Assembly: GCF_028583425.1 (NCBI RefSeq) | Contig: NC_072802.1 | Span: forward strand, 19,849,926-19,913,925 | Direction of reading: 5' to 3' | DNA: 64,000 bases | Source of the DNA: Eublepharis macularius | Lineage: Eukaryota > Chordata > Lepidosauria > Squamata > Eublepharidae | Shown here: piece after piece, positions 10,262 through 20,345 of the stretch | Layout of the letters: each line of letters starts with the position of its first letter | How positions within the stretch are numbered: position 1 is the first letter of the stretch | The notes under the pieces: generated by a model | Databases searched by the model: none | Told to the model about the DNA's origin: nothing | The model's input: only the letters and a program-made list of their open reading frames with translations | Made by a program: the position numbers and the translations under genes

Positions 10262-11482
10262 TAGGGGTGTGCGCTTTGGGAATCTGATTCGGGTAAAATA
10301 CCCAAATCGGACCCAATCTGGAAAGTTTAGGCGTGCTGGCCCTGATCTGAAAACCCTGAAGCAAAGCTTCCCAAGCATTCGTAATACTTAGGGAAGCTTC
10401 AGGTTTAAATACCCGTTTTCCTGCCACTGCGAGCAGCAGGGAAAGGAACATTTAAACCCCTGAATCAGCTGCTCATCGGGGGCTTCCCCCAATGAGCAGC
10501 TGAGTGCCGGAGATGTTGGGGCCAGGAAACTCCTCGGCCCTGACACTGGCGGACGAAGGAGGTGGCGAGGATGCAGGCATAAGCCTGCATCCCCCCTCCA
10601 GGTACTCCGTTTGCCCACCAATGTCAGGGCCGAGGAGCTCCTCGGCCCCGATATCAACGGGAAAATGGAGGTGGCAGGGATTGCAGGCTTAAGCCTACAA
10701 ACCCCCCTCTCTCCGGGTGCTCCGTTCGCCTAGCGATGTTGGGGACGAGGAGCTCCCCCTCCCCAACATCGCCGGATGAATGGAGGCAGTGGGGATTGCA
10801 CGCTTAAGCCAGCAACCCCTCCGGGCGTTCTGTTCACCTGCCGAACTCGGGGACAAAGAGCTCCTCTTCCCTGACATCACTGAGTGAATAGAAGTGGCAG
10901 GGATTGCACGCTTAAGCCAGCAACCCCCCCCCTCTCTCCGGGCGTTCTGTTCACCTGCCGAACTCGGGGACAAAGAGCTCCTCCTCCCCGACATCGCTGA
11001 GTGAACAGAAGTGGCAGGGATTGCAGGCTTAAACCTGCAAACCCCCCCCCCCTCTCACCAGGCAATTCGTTTGCCTGGCGATGTCAGGGATGAGGAGCTC
11101 CTTGGCCCCGACATCGCCGGGCAAACCGAGATGGCGGGGATTGCAGGATTAAGCTTGCACCTCAGGAGGCAGTGCGGTGGCAGAGGGCTCCAGGCTCCAG
11201 GCCGCCGCCACAGCCACCGTGGCAACCACACCGCCCAGCTGATGTCCCTCTTGCTCTCCTTCCAACCAGGTAAGTGGGGGGGGGTTGCCGGGGATGTGGA
11301 GGGGTTGCAGGGAGGGGTGTAGAGGTTGCCCCAGGGTGGTGGGAGGTTCAGGTGAGGGAGTTGCCCCCCTCACTTTGGTATGCTCCGAATATTTACAGAG
11401 CATACCGAAGCTCGGTATTATGCTATTTCCAAAAAATTTTCCCACTTCGGAAACCCGAATATTTTCGGGCTGCACACCCCTA
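10262..11482. mobile_element. hAT-like non-autonomous transposon, family D (1.2 kb) with internal palindromic array
   Basis: Ends TAGGGGTGTGC and GCACACCCCTA are inverted, flanked by a perfect 8-bp duplication GTCATGAG (10254-10261 and 11483-11490). Subterminal segments carry Pu/Py-rich 'ccgaatattttcggg'-type dyads. The interior (about 10490-11160) is a tandem array described separately. No transposase frame is present, so it would depend on a related autonomous hAT element. Confidence 0.85.
10490..11160. repeat. Tandem array of ~120-150-bp palindromic units
   Basis: Five to six units repeat the pattern 'gatgtcggggacgaggagctcctc..ccccgacatcgc...ggcagggattgcaggcttaagcctgcaa ccccc tctccgggcgttc'. 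Each unit contains two short dyads, around GAGCTC and around CTTAAG. Units differ by substitutions and poly-C length. The array lies wholly inside the family D transposon. Confidence 0.75.
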
Positions 11483-11490
11483 GTCATGAG

Positions 11491-12561
11491 GCTCCAGTGT
11501 CTGTGTATTTTATCTTCCATTACTTATTTGAATCATCATAATATAAACCAGTGAGGTCTTTGGTCTTTCCAAATGCAGGCCCCAATGTTAATCCTCAGGC
11601 AGCATCATGAGACCCAGTGAGTTGCAAACACATGACAGGATGTTGCGACCTCAAAGCTTCATGACAGGAAGAGGAGGTGCCAGAGTTTTGAGCTAATTGG
11701 AGGGATTCATGCTGCAAGCACACCTGGAACGTTGGAGGAGCAGCTGGTGGGGGTAGCCAGGTCTGACTAGCAGGGAAAAGTTAAAGGAGAGCTTCTTCCA
11801 GAGAGGGGGGCATTATCTCTGAACTGGCCGTGGCTAAAGGGAATCCTCTCAGTCACTGAGTAACTTTGCCTCAGCGTCCAGATATTACTCTCAGCATGTG
11901 TGCAGAGAGAGGCAGGATGTATAGGCTTTTGGTCTCAATGCATGCAGGTGCTTCCATTTAAGAACACCCCCCCCACCAAATCTCTATGGGTGGCAGTATT
12001 ATTATTAGACCACGACCCAAGATAACACTTGCTACTTCTTACTGCTTTAAGGAACCTAAAGCACTCATATTATTTGGGGGGGATCTTTTAACCAGCAGAA
12101 GGAAATTAGTTCAAGAAACTACCACGAGCCAAGAGGAAACTTGATTGGACAGAGCTGTACTGGACGGGGGATGTTTTGAACTCTACTATTTGGGGTGGGG
12201 GGCACCACTGATTTCAGATTTGTTAAAAGATTCAGACTTTTTTTGTTCTCATTCCTCAAACTGAAGTAACCATGTCACCAATTCAAATATCTGCAAGAGG
12301 CTTAAGTGGCATGAATGCACGGACCTGTTTTGAAGACAATTTAATTTTAAAAAAAAACCCTTAAGACTGTTTAATACAGTGGTACTTACCCCATGGCTTA
12401 CGGAGAGCCATATTCGCAACTGCCTTCAACCCAAAAAACCATAACTGCTGTGTGCCGTGCCACCCCACCAAACACACATGCAGTAACATATAACTATTAA
12501 TATGAAATGTGTAACTGTAACCTTTCCTACTTGGAAATCAAATGTTATATGAATTGAATGT
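11491..12561. other. No recognised feature
   Basis: Non-coding sequence with short homopolymers. No clear repeat family was identified. Confidence 0.4.
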
Positions 12562-12579
12562 TGTTGTTGTTGTTGTTAC
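12562..12579. repeat. (TTG)n run
   Basis: Short trinucleotide run, possibly the tail of a decayed SINE ('aaatgttatatgaattgaatgttgttg'). Confidence 0.7.
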
Positions 12580-12692
12580 CGTCATCATCTGATGAAGCGA
12601 ACTTTGAGTCTCAAAAGCTTATACCTTGAAAATCTTGTTAATCTTTTAAGGTGCTGCTGGACTCAGATCTTTCTGTTCTACTGCAGACCACC
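12580..12692 (+). mobile_element. Penelope-like / hammerhead-type repeat 3' fragment
   Basis: Carries CTGATGA at 12589-12595, then 'agcgaactttgagtctcaaaagcttataccttgaaaatcttgttaatc' and 'aaggtgctgctggactcagatctttctgttctactgcagacc'. This is the plus-strand version of the arm seen at 35391-35457. The hammerhead-like core is partly decayed: the GAAA is mutated and the stem is imperfect. Confidence 0.6.
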
Positions 12693-13984
12693 CTTTCTAT
12701 CCATCTAAAAATATAACCTTTTAAATTACCAGACAACCTCTGAGCAAGTAGGTTTATCTCTTCCCACCCTTGTTGAACCTTAGCCAACTCTCGTGTGTCT
12801 GGAGTGAGGGGTGGTGGTGGAAAACCAGACTTATGACCCAAGGCAGTGTGCAAGCTTTCAAGTTCTGCAGCTCTCTTTATTAGACTGGTTGTTAAAAGAT
12901 GATTTCCCTATGTTAAAAACACTCTTCAGTTTGAACTCTGGTGTTGCAAGAGACGGGGTGGATAGAACCGGTCGCAGTGCTGAATGGGAACTACTTGCCA
13001 ACCATGAACCCCCAGGACCAACAGTCTTGCTCACTTTCCTGAATCATAGGGCTGGTACCACGTTGGTGAACAGAGCTCAGAAGAGCCACTGAGTGAGTGC
13101 CACCGGTTGAATATAATGCTTCATCTCACAATGGTTCCCCGTTTTGCTTATTTTTGAACACTTGCAAGTTGCAACTCAAATACATTCAGCAACATTTGCT
13201 ATATGGACAGGTGGTTACGGGGGAGGCAGAAAGAAACTAGTGAATCCTAGAGCATTTGTATGCATACTAACAGGATTTTTAAATGATGACTTCCTCAGGA
13301 TTTACTCCAAAACAAAATAAAGACAGTCAGTTATGAGGTACAGACGCCAGAAAATATAACCTGACTGAAACAGGGAATGGAGAACCTATGGCTGCGGTAA
13401 TGAACTTGAAATATAGGCTTAGCCATGGAGAAATGCCATGGAGGAATCATGGCTTGGCCATGCAGAAATGCCGTGGAATGGCAATATGTCCTAACAACTA
13501 TAGAGGAGTTCTGGATAGCCCTCAAGTGTCAAAACCCAGTTTGGTTCAAGTATCTATCTAGATTGGAAAAGGTAAATTTTGTGCCAGGTGGAAAGAGAGG
13601 CAACATGGAAGTCCATATGAAAAGTCAGCACAAGTTGGTTGCTGGAAAAGACAGAGGACCCACAACAGTCAGGACAAGCAACTTAACACAAAGTACAGCA
13701 CACACTTATGGTTAAAGTTACTAACCACTTTTATGAACAATATTAATCACAAAGGCCACTAGCCTGTTGCTTTTTAATACAAAATGAACACAAGGATTGC
13801 ACAAACAGAAAGTCCACACTACCCTATGGGAAAGACGTCCCAAAATTGTTTCTTGAGTCACTCCTTTAACTTAATCACGGTGGTCAAATGATAAACACGT
13901 TCTAATGACCAGCCCCAGTCAGGAGATTCCACAAAGCAGACGCCAACCCTGCAGGGAGGACGGAAAGCCACCGTGCGCTCAACA
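12693..13984. other. No recognised feature
   Basis: No exon or family was identified. Confidence 0.4.
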
Positions 13985-14060
13985 GGGCGCAAGCTGAAAT
14001 CCTGTTTCGTCTCTTCTTTATCAAGAGCGCTATATACTGGTGGTTGTGCAGTTCCACAAA
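13985..14060 (-). mobile_element. Possible Penelope-like 3' fragment
   Basis: On the minus strand it reads '...CTCTTGATAAAGAAGAGACGAAACAGGATTTCAGC...'. This has the spacing of a decayed CTGANGA ... CGAAAC motif as in other Penelope-type tails. Weak. Confidence 0.3.
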
Positions 14061-14370
14061 GCTGCACTCTCTCCTCTAGCTCCAAATTGGATATCAATTG
14101 TCAGGTCTGTTCACTTGCCATTCAAGTGTCATTCATCACTTTTAGCTTGGCTCTCAGAGAGCGTGCAAGCACAGCAACAGACTTTCGGCTTCATTGCAGA
14201 ATATTACCGCTTGTTGCAATGTCTGAATGCAGCTTACGTGATTTCTGATAACCTGCTTATGACAACAGACATTCGAACAGCGCAGAAATATTGTCTTTTG
14301 ATCCTCGCTTCCAATGTCAGACGTGTTTGGTGGTGATTTGGTGTTTTTTGGACCTCTGTGCATCATGCAT

Positions 14371-14585
14371 AGAGTTGCCAACTCCAATCTGGGAAATCCA
14401 TGGTGATTTGGGGGAAGTGCCTGTGTAGAAAGATGTTTGGGGAGGAATTTCACCTAGTATCTATGATATATCACACAGTCTGCCCTTTAAAACAGCCAGT
14501 TTCTCCCCAGGAACTGATCTTTCTTGTCTGAAGAGCTGTTGTAATTCCAGGAAAACTCCAGGCCCTCCTGGAGGTTGGCAACCCT
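14371..14585 (-). mobile_element. Foldback MITE, family F
   Basis: Runs from AGAGTTGCCAACTCCAATCTGGGAAATCC to CTGGAGGTTGGCAACCCT, with the core 'cagtttctccccaggaactgatctttc...gttgtaattccagg'. No clear 8-bp duplication is visible. Confidence 0.65.
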
Positions 14586-15763
14586 ATGGACAAATCTAGC
14601 AAGTGAAGCAACAATGAAGAACTGCTTAAGGCCCACCATTTTTCTCTTTCTTGATTTTGTAAACTTGGCAAGAACGAGGCAGCAATCTGGTGCAACACAT
14701 GGATCCGGAGAAGTACTTATCCTTCCTTCTCCCTCTCTCTCCCCCTTTTGTCAGAAGTCAGCAGTCGCATTTGTCAATCTGCGTACAGGCTACAGGCTGT
14801 TGTAGTGTTGTTTATTTGAATACGCTGGGAAGAACTACATGTTTTATTCCACTCACCATAATACATCGTAACACAGCGATACGACTCCAAAAGAGAACTG
14901 CATCTCGTGGGTGTTGAGAAATCTGCCAGCACGTAGTCGTACCGTCAATGATGAGAGCTGCCTTTTTAGCAAACTATCTTGGTGACTTCTTCGAAACGCA
15001 GACTTCTTTTGCAGGAGTCAGCTTTGCAATACTCAGGGGCTGGGGGCAACTAGACTGAAACTAGACACCCAAAGCCAGCCTAATATGTCCAGGTATCAAG
15101 TTCACAGTGAGGTTTAGTGGCCAGATATTGGTATCTTCTTTCCTGTCCCCCACCCAGTACTATTGCCTTCTAGTCTGCACTGAGCAGCTTTGGTTCGCTA
15201 GATAATCATTTCCTGAAGCTTCATGACAGAGTTACACCAATGTACACACACTCCAACTGGTCCTATTTATCAGGGACAACCTGTGTTTTCTGCTTGTAGT
15301 ATCTAGTTAAAACAGTGTCATTATTTGCCTTTGGCTGAGGGATGTACAAGAATTTCCATCGTTCACCAGTTCAACGTGACCTTCAATGCTCCATGTGGAT
15401 TTGTGTAGGCTGCGGGATGAAGCTTAGCTGCTGTTTAAGCTGAGCAGCAAACACATAAAGTGCATGAAGTACTAAACAGTGAAAGTGCTAGTCAGGTAGT
15501 TTAAAAACCAAAAAAGATGTTTCATTGTAAATCAACAAATGATCATTTCCTCCCTGTCACAATATGGGCATGCTACAATATAGAAAGAGGAGCAGAATTT
15601 CAACAGGTAGCCAGAGCTAAACTATTATATCTTTAGCATTTCAGCTTTTATGAAACTAAAGAGACTACTTGCAATGGAGAGATATTTATTAATTTAAAAG
15701 ACTTCTATCTGATTTTTCTCCCAATTGGCACTGAAACACTGAAAATCTCATTTCACAAAAAAA
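14586..15763. other. No recognised feature
   Basis: Non-coding sequence. No convincing repeat or exon was seen. Confidence 0.4.
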
Positions 15764-15990
15764 CTAGGGTTTCCCGCTCCAGGTTGGGAAATTCCTGGAG
15801 TTTTGGAGGGGGGTGGAGCCTGGAGATGGTGGGATTTGGAGAGGGGAGGGATCTCAGGGTAGTATAATGCCATACAGTCCCCCCCCCTTCCAAAGCAGCC
15901 ATTTTCTCCAGGAGAACTGATCTCTGTAGCCTGGAGATCACTTGTAATTCTGGAAGATCTTCAGCCACCACCTGGAGGCTGGCCAACCTA
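15764..15990 (-). mobile_element. Foldback MITE, family F
   Basis: 'ctagggtttcccgctccaggttgggaaattcctggag...' through 'attttctccaggagaactgatctctgtagcctggagatcacttgtaattctggaagatcttcag' to 'cctggaggctggccaacct'. Confidence 0.7.
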
Positions 15991-16187
15991 CAAAAACACG
16001 GTTCACCTAACAAGAGAGGAAACCCATCCTCATCGCTGACCTCCATTCACAAGCCAACAAAAGCACATCAGAAAAGCTCTGCCTTACAGATCTTCCAAGC
16101 TCTCTGCAAGATTGGGGCCTTCCTCACTTCTTTTGAGAAGCCCTTCTGTGATACAGGGGAGGCCTGAACAAAAACAGTTCTCAGTAG

Positions 16188-16612
16188 CAGAGATGGGCAC
16201 GAACCGAAATACGAACCAAAATTAAGCATGAACCAGACTGGTTTGTGGTTCGCAAACCAGTTTGTCAGATCCCATTTCTGATAAACTGCCACGAACTTTT
16301 AGGCTGGTTTGTTTGGTTTGTTTTTTGGTTCATCACTGCAGACAGCCTGGTGCCAATCAATCAGTTTTCTAGGTAATAGGGGATGGACTTCCTGCAGACC
16401 TTCTGCTGACCCGGAAGTAAACTTCTGCTGGCCTGGAAGTGACCTTCTGCTGACCTGGAAGTGATGGTTTTCTGACCTGGATGTGACATTTTCATGAACC
16501 AAATGAACCGGTTCACAAACCAGGGGCAGGTTTGTGAAAGTTCGTGGTTCATGAAATTTGATGAACCACGAACCACGTGGTTCGGTTTTTTCCCAGTTTG
16601 TGCCCATCTCTA
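16188..16612. mobile_element. hAT-like non-autonomous transposon, family C copy 2
   Basis: Ends CAGAGATGGGCAC and GTGCCCATCTCTA. The flanking 8 bases CTCAGTAG (16180-16187) and TTCAGTAG (16613-16620) differ at one position. The interior is rich in GGTTCGT/ACGAACC, and 16390-16470 holds four repeats of 'ccttctgctgacctggaagtga'. Deleted relative to the 675-bp copy at 6331. Confidence 0.8.
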
Positions 16613-16689
16613 TTCAGTAGCCCAAGTGAAGGAACTGTTGATAATCCCCAGACTGGACAGCAGAGCCATCTTTTGGGCACGTATGGGGT

Positions 16690-16765
16690 GAGGGAGTCTC
16701 ACAAATCTGAGGGCCCCAGGTCCTGAAGAACTTCAAAGGTTAACCACAGCACCTTGACCTGAAAA
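16690..16765 (-). mobile_element. Short LINE fragment
   Basis: 'ccaggtcctgaagaacttcaaaggttaaccacagcaccttgacctgaa' parallels 'aaggccatgaagggctcaatatgtgacagccaaaaccttgaactga' in the LINE remnant near 50040. Confidence 0.4.
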
Positions 16766-17304
16766 GGGATCCAGCCCATCCCTCAGGTCACGTGCCCAGT
16801 TTCTTCTTTGAGTCAAGAGAACAACTTGAAAAGGGAATCCATCCAGATAATTATTTACATAAGAGGAATTCTGTGCCGTTTTCATTTGTACAGTTATTTT
16901 ATGAGCTATTAAAATTTCCTATATATTGTACCAAGATTTATGGCAGGCATAAGTTTGCTTTTTCAAGATTTAGCAATTGGCATTTGATTATAGTGCAGGC
17001 TGCCGCAGAATACCGCAAAACAACACAGAGCACGTGGGTAACAATGTTCAGTAATGAACAGTGCATGCCGGGTTACTTGGTTCAGGAATACACAAGAGCA
17101 TCTTCCTTTTTGTCTGTGAAATGCTGGGTGGTATGCATTATTCATGTTCTAATGCTACCATCCTTGTACTTTTCCCACCCCCACCCACCCCTCCCCCTGC
17201 CAGTTTCTATTGTAAAAGAATCCAGGCCCTCAAGAGACAAGCAATATTTCTCTTTGGCAAAAATAAAGAATGGTAATTGATAATGCAGGCCTTTAGGTCT
17301 GCAG
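16766..17304. other. No recognised feature
   Basis: A 162-codon plus-strand frame at 16792-17280 has no domain features. Probably chance. Confidence 0.4.
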
Positions 17305-17410
17305 CTTTGAGCATACGAAGTTGCCTTTTACTGAGTCAGACCATTGACTCATCAAGGCTAATATTCTGTCCTCGGCTAGCGGATCTCCAAGGTCTCAAGC
17401 AGAGAACTTT
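17305..17410 (+). mobile_element. SINE-like fragment (ACGAAGTTGCCTTTTACTGAGTCAGACC type)
   Basis: 'catacgaagttgccttttactgagtcagaccattgactcatcaaggctaatattctgtcctcggctagcggatctccaaggtctcaagcagag' matches a common reptilian dispersed repeat that I know by sequence but cannot name securely. Confidence 0.55.
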
Positions 17411-17553
17411 CCCCTGCAATCTGTGAACCTTTTAAAAGAGGCAATTTGTGCTTATAAAATATGCGTGCAGTGATCTGAATGGGAAAAACATTAGTCTGGT
17501 GTGTGGGGGGAATTACTGGCGTCAGGAGAAGACTGCCATGGGTTAGATCCCGG

Positions 17554-17881
17554 CAGGGCTTTTTTTCTGGGAAAAGAGGTGGTGGGACTCAGTGGTGGAA
17601 CTCAAGACCACACAATGATGTCACTTTGGGTCAGCTGGAACAAGGGGGGAGTTTTTTAAAAGTTTAAATTGCCATCAGCAAAGATGGTCACATGGCTGGT
17701 GGCCCCGCCCCCTGATCTCCAGACAGAGGGGAGTTTAGATTGCCCTCTGCACCGCGGCACGGAGGACAATCTAAACTCCTCTCTGTCTGGAGATAAGGGA
17801 GGCGGGGCCACTGGCCATGTGACCATTTTTAAGAGGTGCCGGAACTCCGTTCCACCACGTTCCTGCTGAAAAAAAGCCCTG
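17554..17881. mobile_element. hAT foldback MITE, family A copy 1
   Basis: Starts CAGGGCTTTTTTTCTGGG, ends GCTGAAAAAAAGCCCTG. Flanked by GATCCCGG (17546-17553) and GATCCAGG (17882-17889), an 8-bp duplication with one mismatch. The centre is a long palindrome of 'gatggtcacatggctggtggcc..gatctccagacagaggggagtttagattgcc'. Confidence 0.85.
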
Positions 17882-17889
17882 GATCCAGG

Positions 17890-18694
17890 GATCCATTTGA
17901 CTAATGATGGTACCCTCCCTAGCACTCCTTGCATTGTGGGAAAGCACCACCAGTTGCAGAATGGAACCAAGGGATCCAATCCAGTTATTCGTAATGCTGG
18001 TCTAGAAGGAAAGTGCATTGCATTGTAAATATGGAAACAACAACTTGCATCCCATCTTCATAATTTTGTGCACCCAAGGGAGCTTCAGCGTCTTCTCTAC
18101 CAACATCTAAAACCAGTTTCTCTTTTCAATATTTTTTCAATTGTCTATGCTTTGCAGGCATATTCAGCAGCTGAGCTGGTACCTTCTGCTGCCCCAAACA
18201 CCAACATTTAAAGGGAAAAACTCCCCTCCATCACTCAGACCTTCAGCACCATTTGCCTGTTCACTCAGTTTTTGATACAAAAATAATTACAAGTGCACTT
18301 GTACAGTATAACCTTCATTATAATCGTTAATCTGTGCCTTTCCTTTCCCAAGTGTTTTCATTCTGTTAACTGATTTTTCTATCAGCCAAGGTGAAAAAGC
18401 TCTTCATTGTCGAAAGACTGATTGTTCTGCCTCTCAACAGCCTTGCTTTATTACTGATAATGCTTGTTGAGGTTTAAATGAGAGCCGGTATCTCTCCAAA
18501 AAAATAACCTGGTAGCGGATGATATCTTTGCCATGTCAAGATACTGTTTTGAAGCAGCAGATTTATCAGTGACTTTGTTTGTATTGCCGAACAATGAGAT
18601 CTGATTGTATGCTACTGATGGCTGACAAGCAGGCATGGAAAGCTACAGGCGAGAGGGCAAGGTAAGAGAGAAAAGAAAATTCAAGGATCATTAT
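17890..18694. other. Unclassified; conserved-element-like texture at 18340-18640
   Basis: No repeat or exon was recognised. Positions 18340-18640 are compositionally balanced and lack repeat hallmarks, so they are worth an alignment test. Function is unknown. Confidence 0.25.
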
Positions 18695-18999
18695 TAGGGT
18701 TGCCATTCCCTTGGTAGGGGATTACTTGCTCCCACCTGGCTGGTGGGAGGGGGGAAAGGTGGGGAAACAGGCCTCTCATGTGTGCTCTCAGGGCGGCGCA
18801 ACAAGCTCTACCGTGTTTTAGACCTAGCTGATTTGGGTGTGGGGCCGAAATCAGCCTGGTGTGAAGCACACATGTACTCCCAGGCCTGAGGCAGGCCCAG
18901 GAGTGCACGCACACAAAGTGTGCTTGCAAAGAAAACAAACTAGGTGAGTGCCAGGTCCCCTACCTCTCACTAGAAGGATATGGGAACCTGGCAACCCTA
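18695..18999. mobile_element. hAT-like MITE, family E copy 1 (305 bp)
   Basis: Ends TAGGGTTGCCATTCCC and GGGAACCTGGCAACCCTA are inverted. A perfect 8-bp duplication ATCATTAT flanks it (18687-18694, 19000-19007). The interior is GC-rich with 'cacctggctggtgggagg'. Sisters: 28083, 45393, 45702. Confidence 0.85.
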
Positions 19000-19326
19000 A
19001 TCATTATTGATGATGGACAGTCCAATGTTTGGACTGGTTTGGACAGACCAGTTTTGGATTGGTAGCACTTTCCCCCCACATGGTCAGCCTTGCCCTGTTG
19101 CAAGAGGCTCCATGCACTCCAGTGAGCAAACACCTTGAGTGGAATGTATCCACAGAAGATCCAACCCCAGTGCTAATAAACTGCACTCTAATGCCAATAC
19201 TCCTCAACAGGTAAAGGCTCCTAAGTGGATCCCCAGCATTCATCGTCAGGGTGCATAAATTATCACCATGGACTTTGTCAACTGGCACTTTGAAGAGAAG
19301 ACAATCTCATCTTAAGAAATGCAGAA

Positions 19327-19452
19327 CCAGCACGGTGTAGTGGTTAGAGCATCAGACTAGGATCTGGGAGACCCAGGTTCAAATCCCCACTCTGCCATGG
19401 AAGCCTGCTGGGTGACCTTGGGTCAGTCACACACTATCAGCTGAACCTACTG
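19327..19452 (+). mobile_element. tRNA-derived SINE, left part (split by insertion)
   Basis: 'agcacggtgtagtggttagagcatcagactaggatctgggagacccaggttcaaatccc' gives clear A- and B-box-like sequences. Then 'gggtgaccttgggtcagtcacacac...ctgaacctac'. The remainder resumes at 20259 after about 800 bp of inserted DNA. Confidence 0.8.
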
Positions 19453-20258
19453 TGACTTCCTTACACACAGGCACCACCATAAACCTCCTTTTACAGGCTT
19501 GGGGGCTTCCCAGGCAGTTAAGAGCAGTCACAACCTGCCACCTGTATAACCTTTTTTTATCAGGCAGAAAGTCCTGACCACACCAAGTCTCCTCTCTCCT
19601 CTTCTAGAGATGCCACCAGACAGGTAGCCAGTTCTCTATATTTATTTCCCCTCACCTAGCTACTGCCTAGGATACATTGTTTTCCTCTCTTCCATCTTAT
19701 CCTCACAACAATCCTATGAGGTAGTTGTGACAGAAAGGACTGGTTCCAGCTCCACCTCTCCTGGGAAGACAGCTAGTGAGAGCTGGAGGAATGCTGGACC
19801 AGTGACAGTTGAAGTCTGTTGGAAGGCAGAGTTAACTCAGAAATAACTTTCCCTAATGTTGTCACCATATATTTTAAACTTGGCCCATTTGTTGTAATCA
19901 GAGTGTTTGAGGTTTGTATGCATGTTTTAATTCCCCTCAGGCAACAAGTTCAAGCTAGCCAGGGTTAAAATAAAACCAAGAATAAATTTTATTTACAACA
20001 TAGAACACTGGAGTGAATGATTTTAAAATTCAAAGATATACTGTGGTTAAACAGGGAAGGATTACGTGTCAATACAAGAAGTACAGATTAATAGCCAGCT
20101 ATCTCTCAGCTGCCACTCTTTGCAGCCTCAAAACCCTTCTCTCCTCAGTAACTGCCTTCCAACAGACTCCAACTGTCACTGGTCCAGTATACTTCCAGAT
20201 CTCGATAGCTGTCTTCCCAGGAGTGGTGGAGCTGGAACCAGTCCTGTCTGTCACAACT
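19453..20258. mobile_element. Insertion into a SINE, containing LTR sequence in both orientations
   Basis: The insert begins TGTGAC and ends GTCACA. Positions about 20255 back to 19890 (minus strand) form an LTR-like unit. It starts TGTGACAGACAGGACTGG, carries a polyadenylation signal AATAAA (minus strand, about 19993-19988) and ends near a GGTGACAAC stretch that could be a primer-binding site. It matches 52821-53165 throughout. Positions 19726-19845 are a second, truncated copy of the LTR start on the plus strand. At the target, 'cctac' and 'actac' suggest a short duplication. Type (Ty3/Gypsy-like) is inference; no gag or pol frame is present. Confidence 0.6.
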
Positions 20259-20304
20259 ACCTCATAGGGTTGTTGAGAGGATAAGATGGAGGAGAGGAAA
20301 ACAA
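19677..20304. repeat. Large imperfect inverted repeat, ~169-bp arms
   Basis: The left arm 19677-19845 (SINE tail, minus, then LTR start, plus) is the reverse complement of the right arm about 20136-20304 (LTR start, minus, then SINE tail, plus). The SINE portion is about 95% identical by eye. The loop is about 290 bp. Confidence 0.75.
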
Positions 20305-20345
20305 TGTAAGTTGCTTCAGGTCCCCATTAGGGTATAAATGGAGTA
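20259..20345 (+). mobile_element. tRNA-derived SINE, right part
   Basis: 'ctacctcatagggttgttgagaggataagatggaggagaggaaaacaatgtaagttgcttcaggtccccattagggtataaatgg' completes the SINE begun at 19327. Confidence 0.8.

Noticed and set aside
10490..11160. CRISPR-like repeat array
   Set aside because: Units are ~130 bp, directly abutting, palindromic and inside a eukaryotic transposon. There are no unique spacers and no cas genes.
19327..19400. tRNA gene
   Set aside because: A- and B-box-like sequences are present but there is no cloverleaf-quality acceptor pairing, and the head continues into the standard SINE body. The same applies to the heads at 9174, 34231 and 34798.
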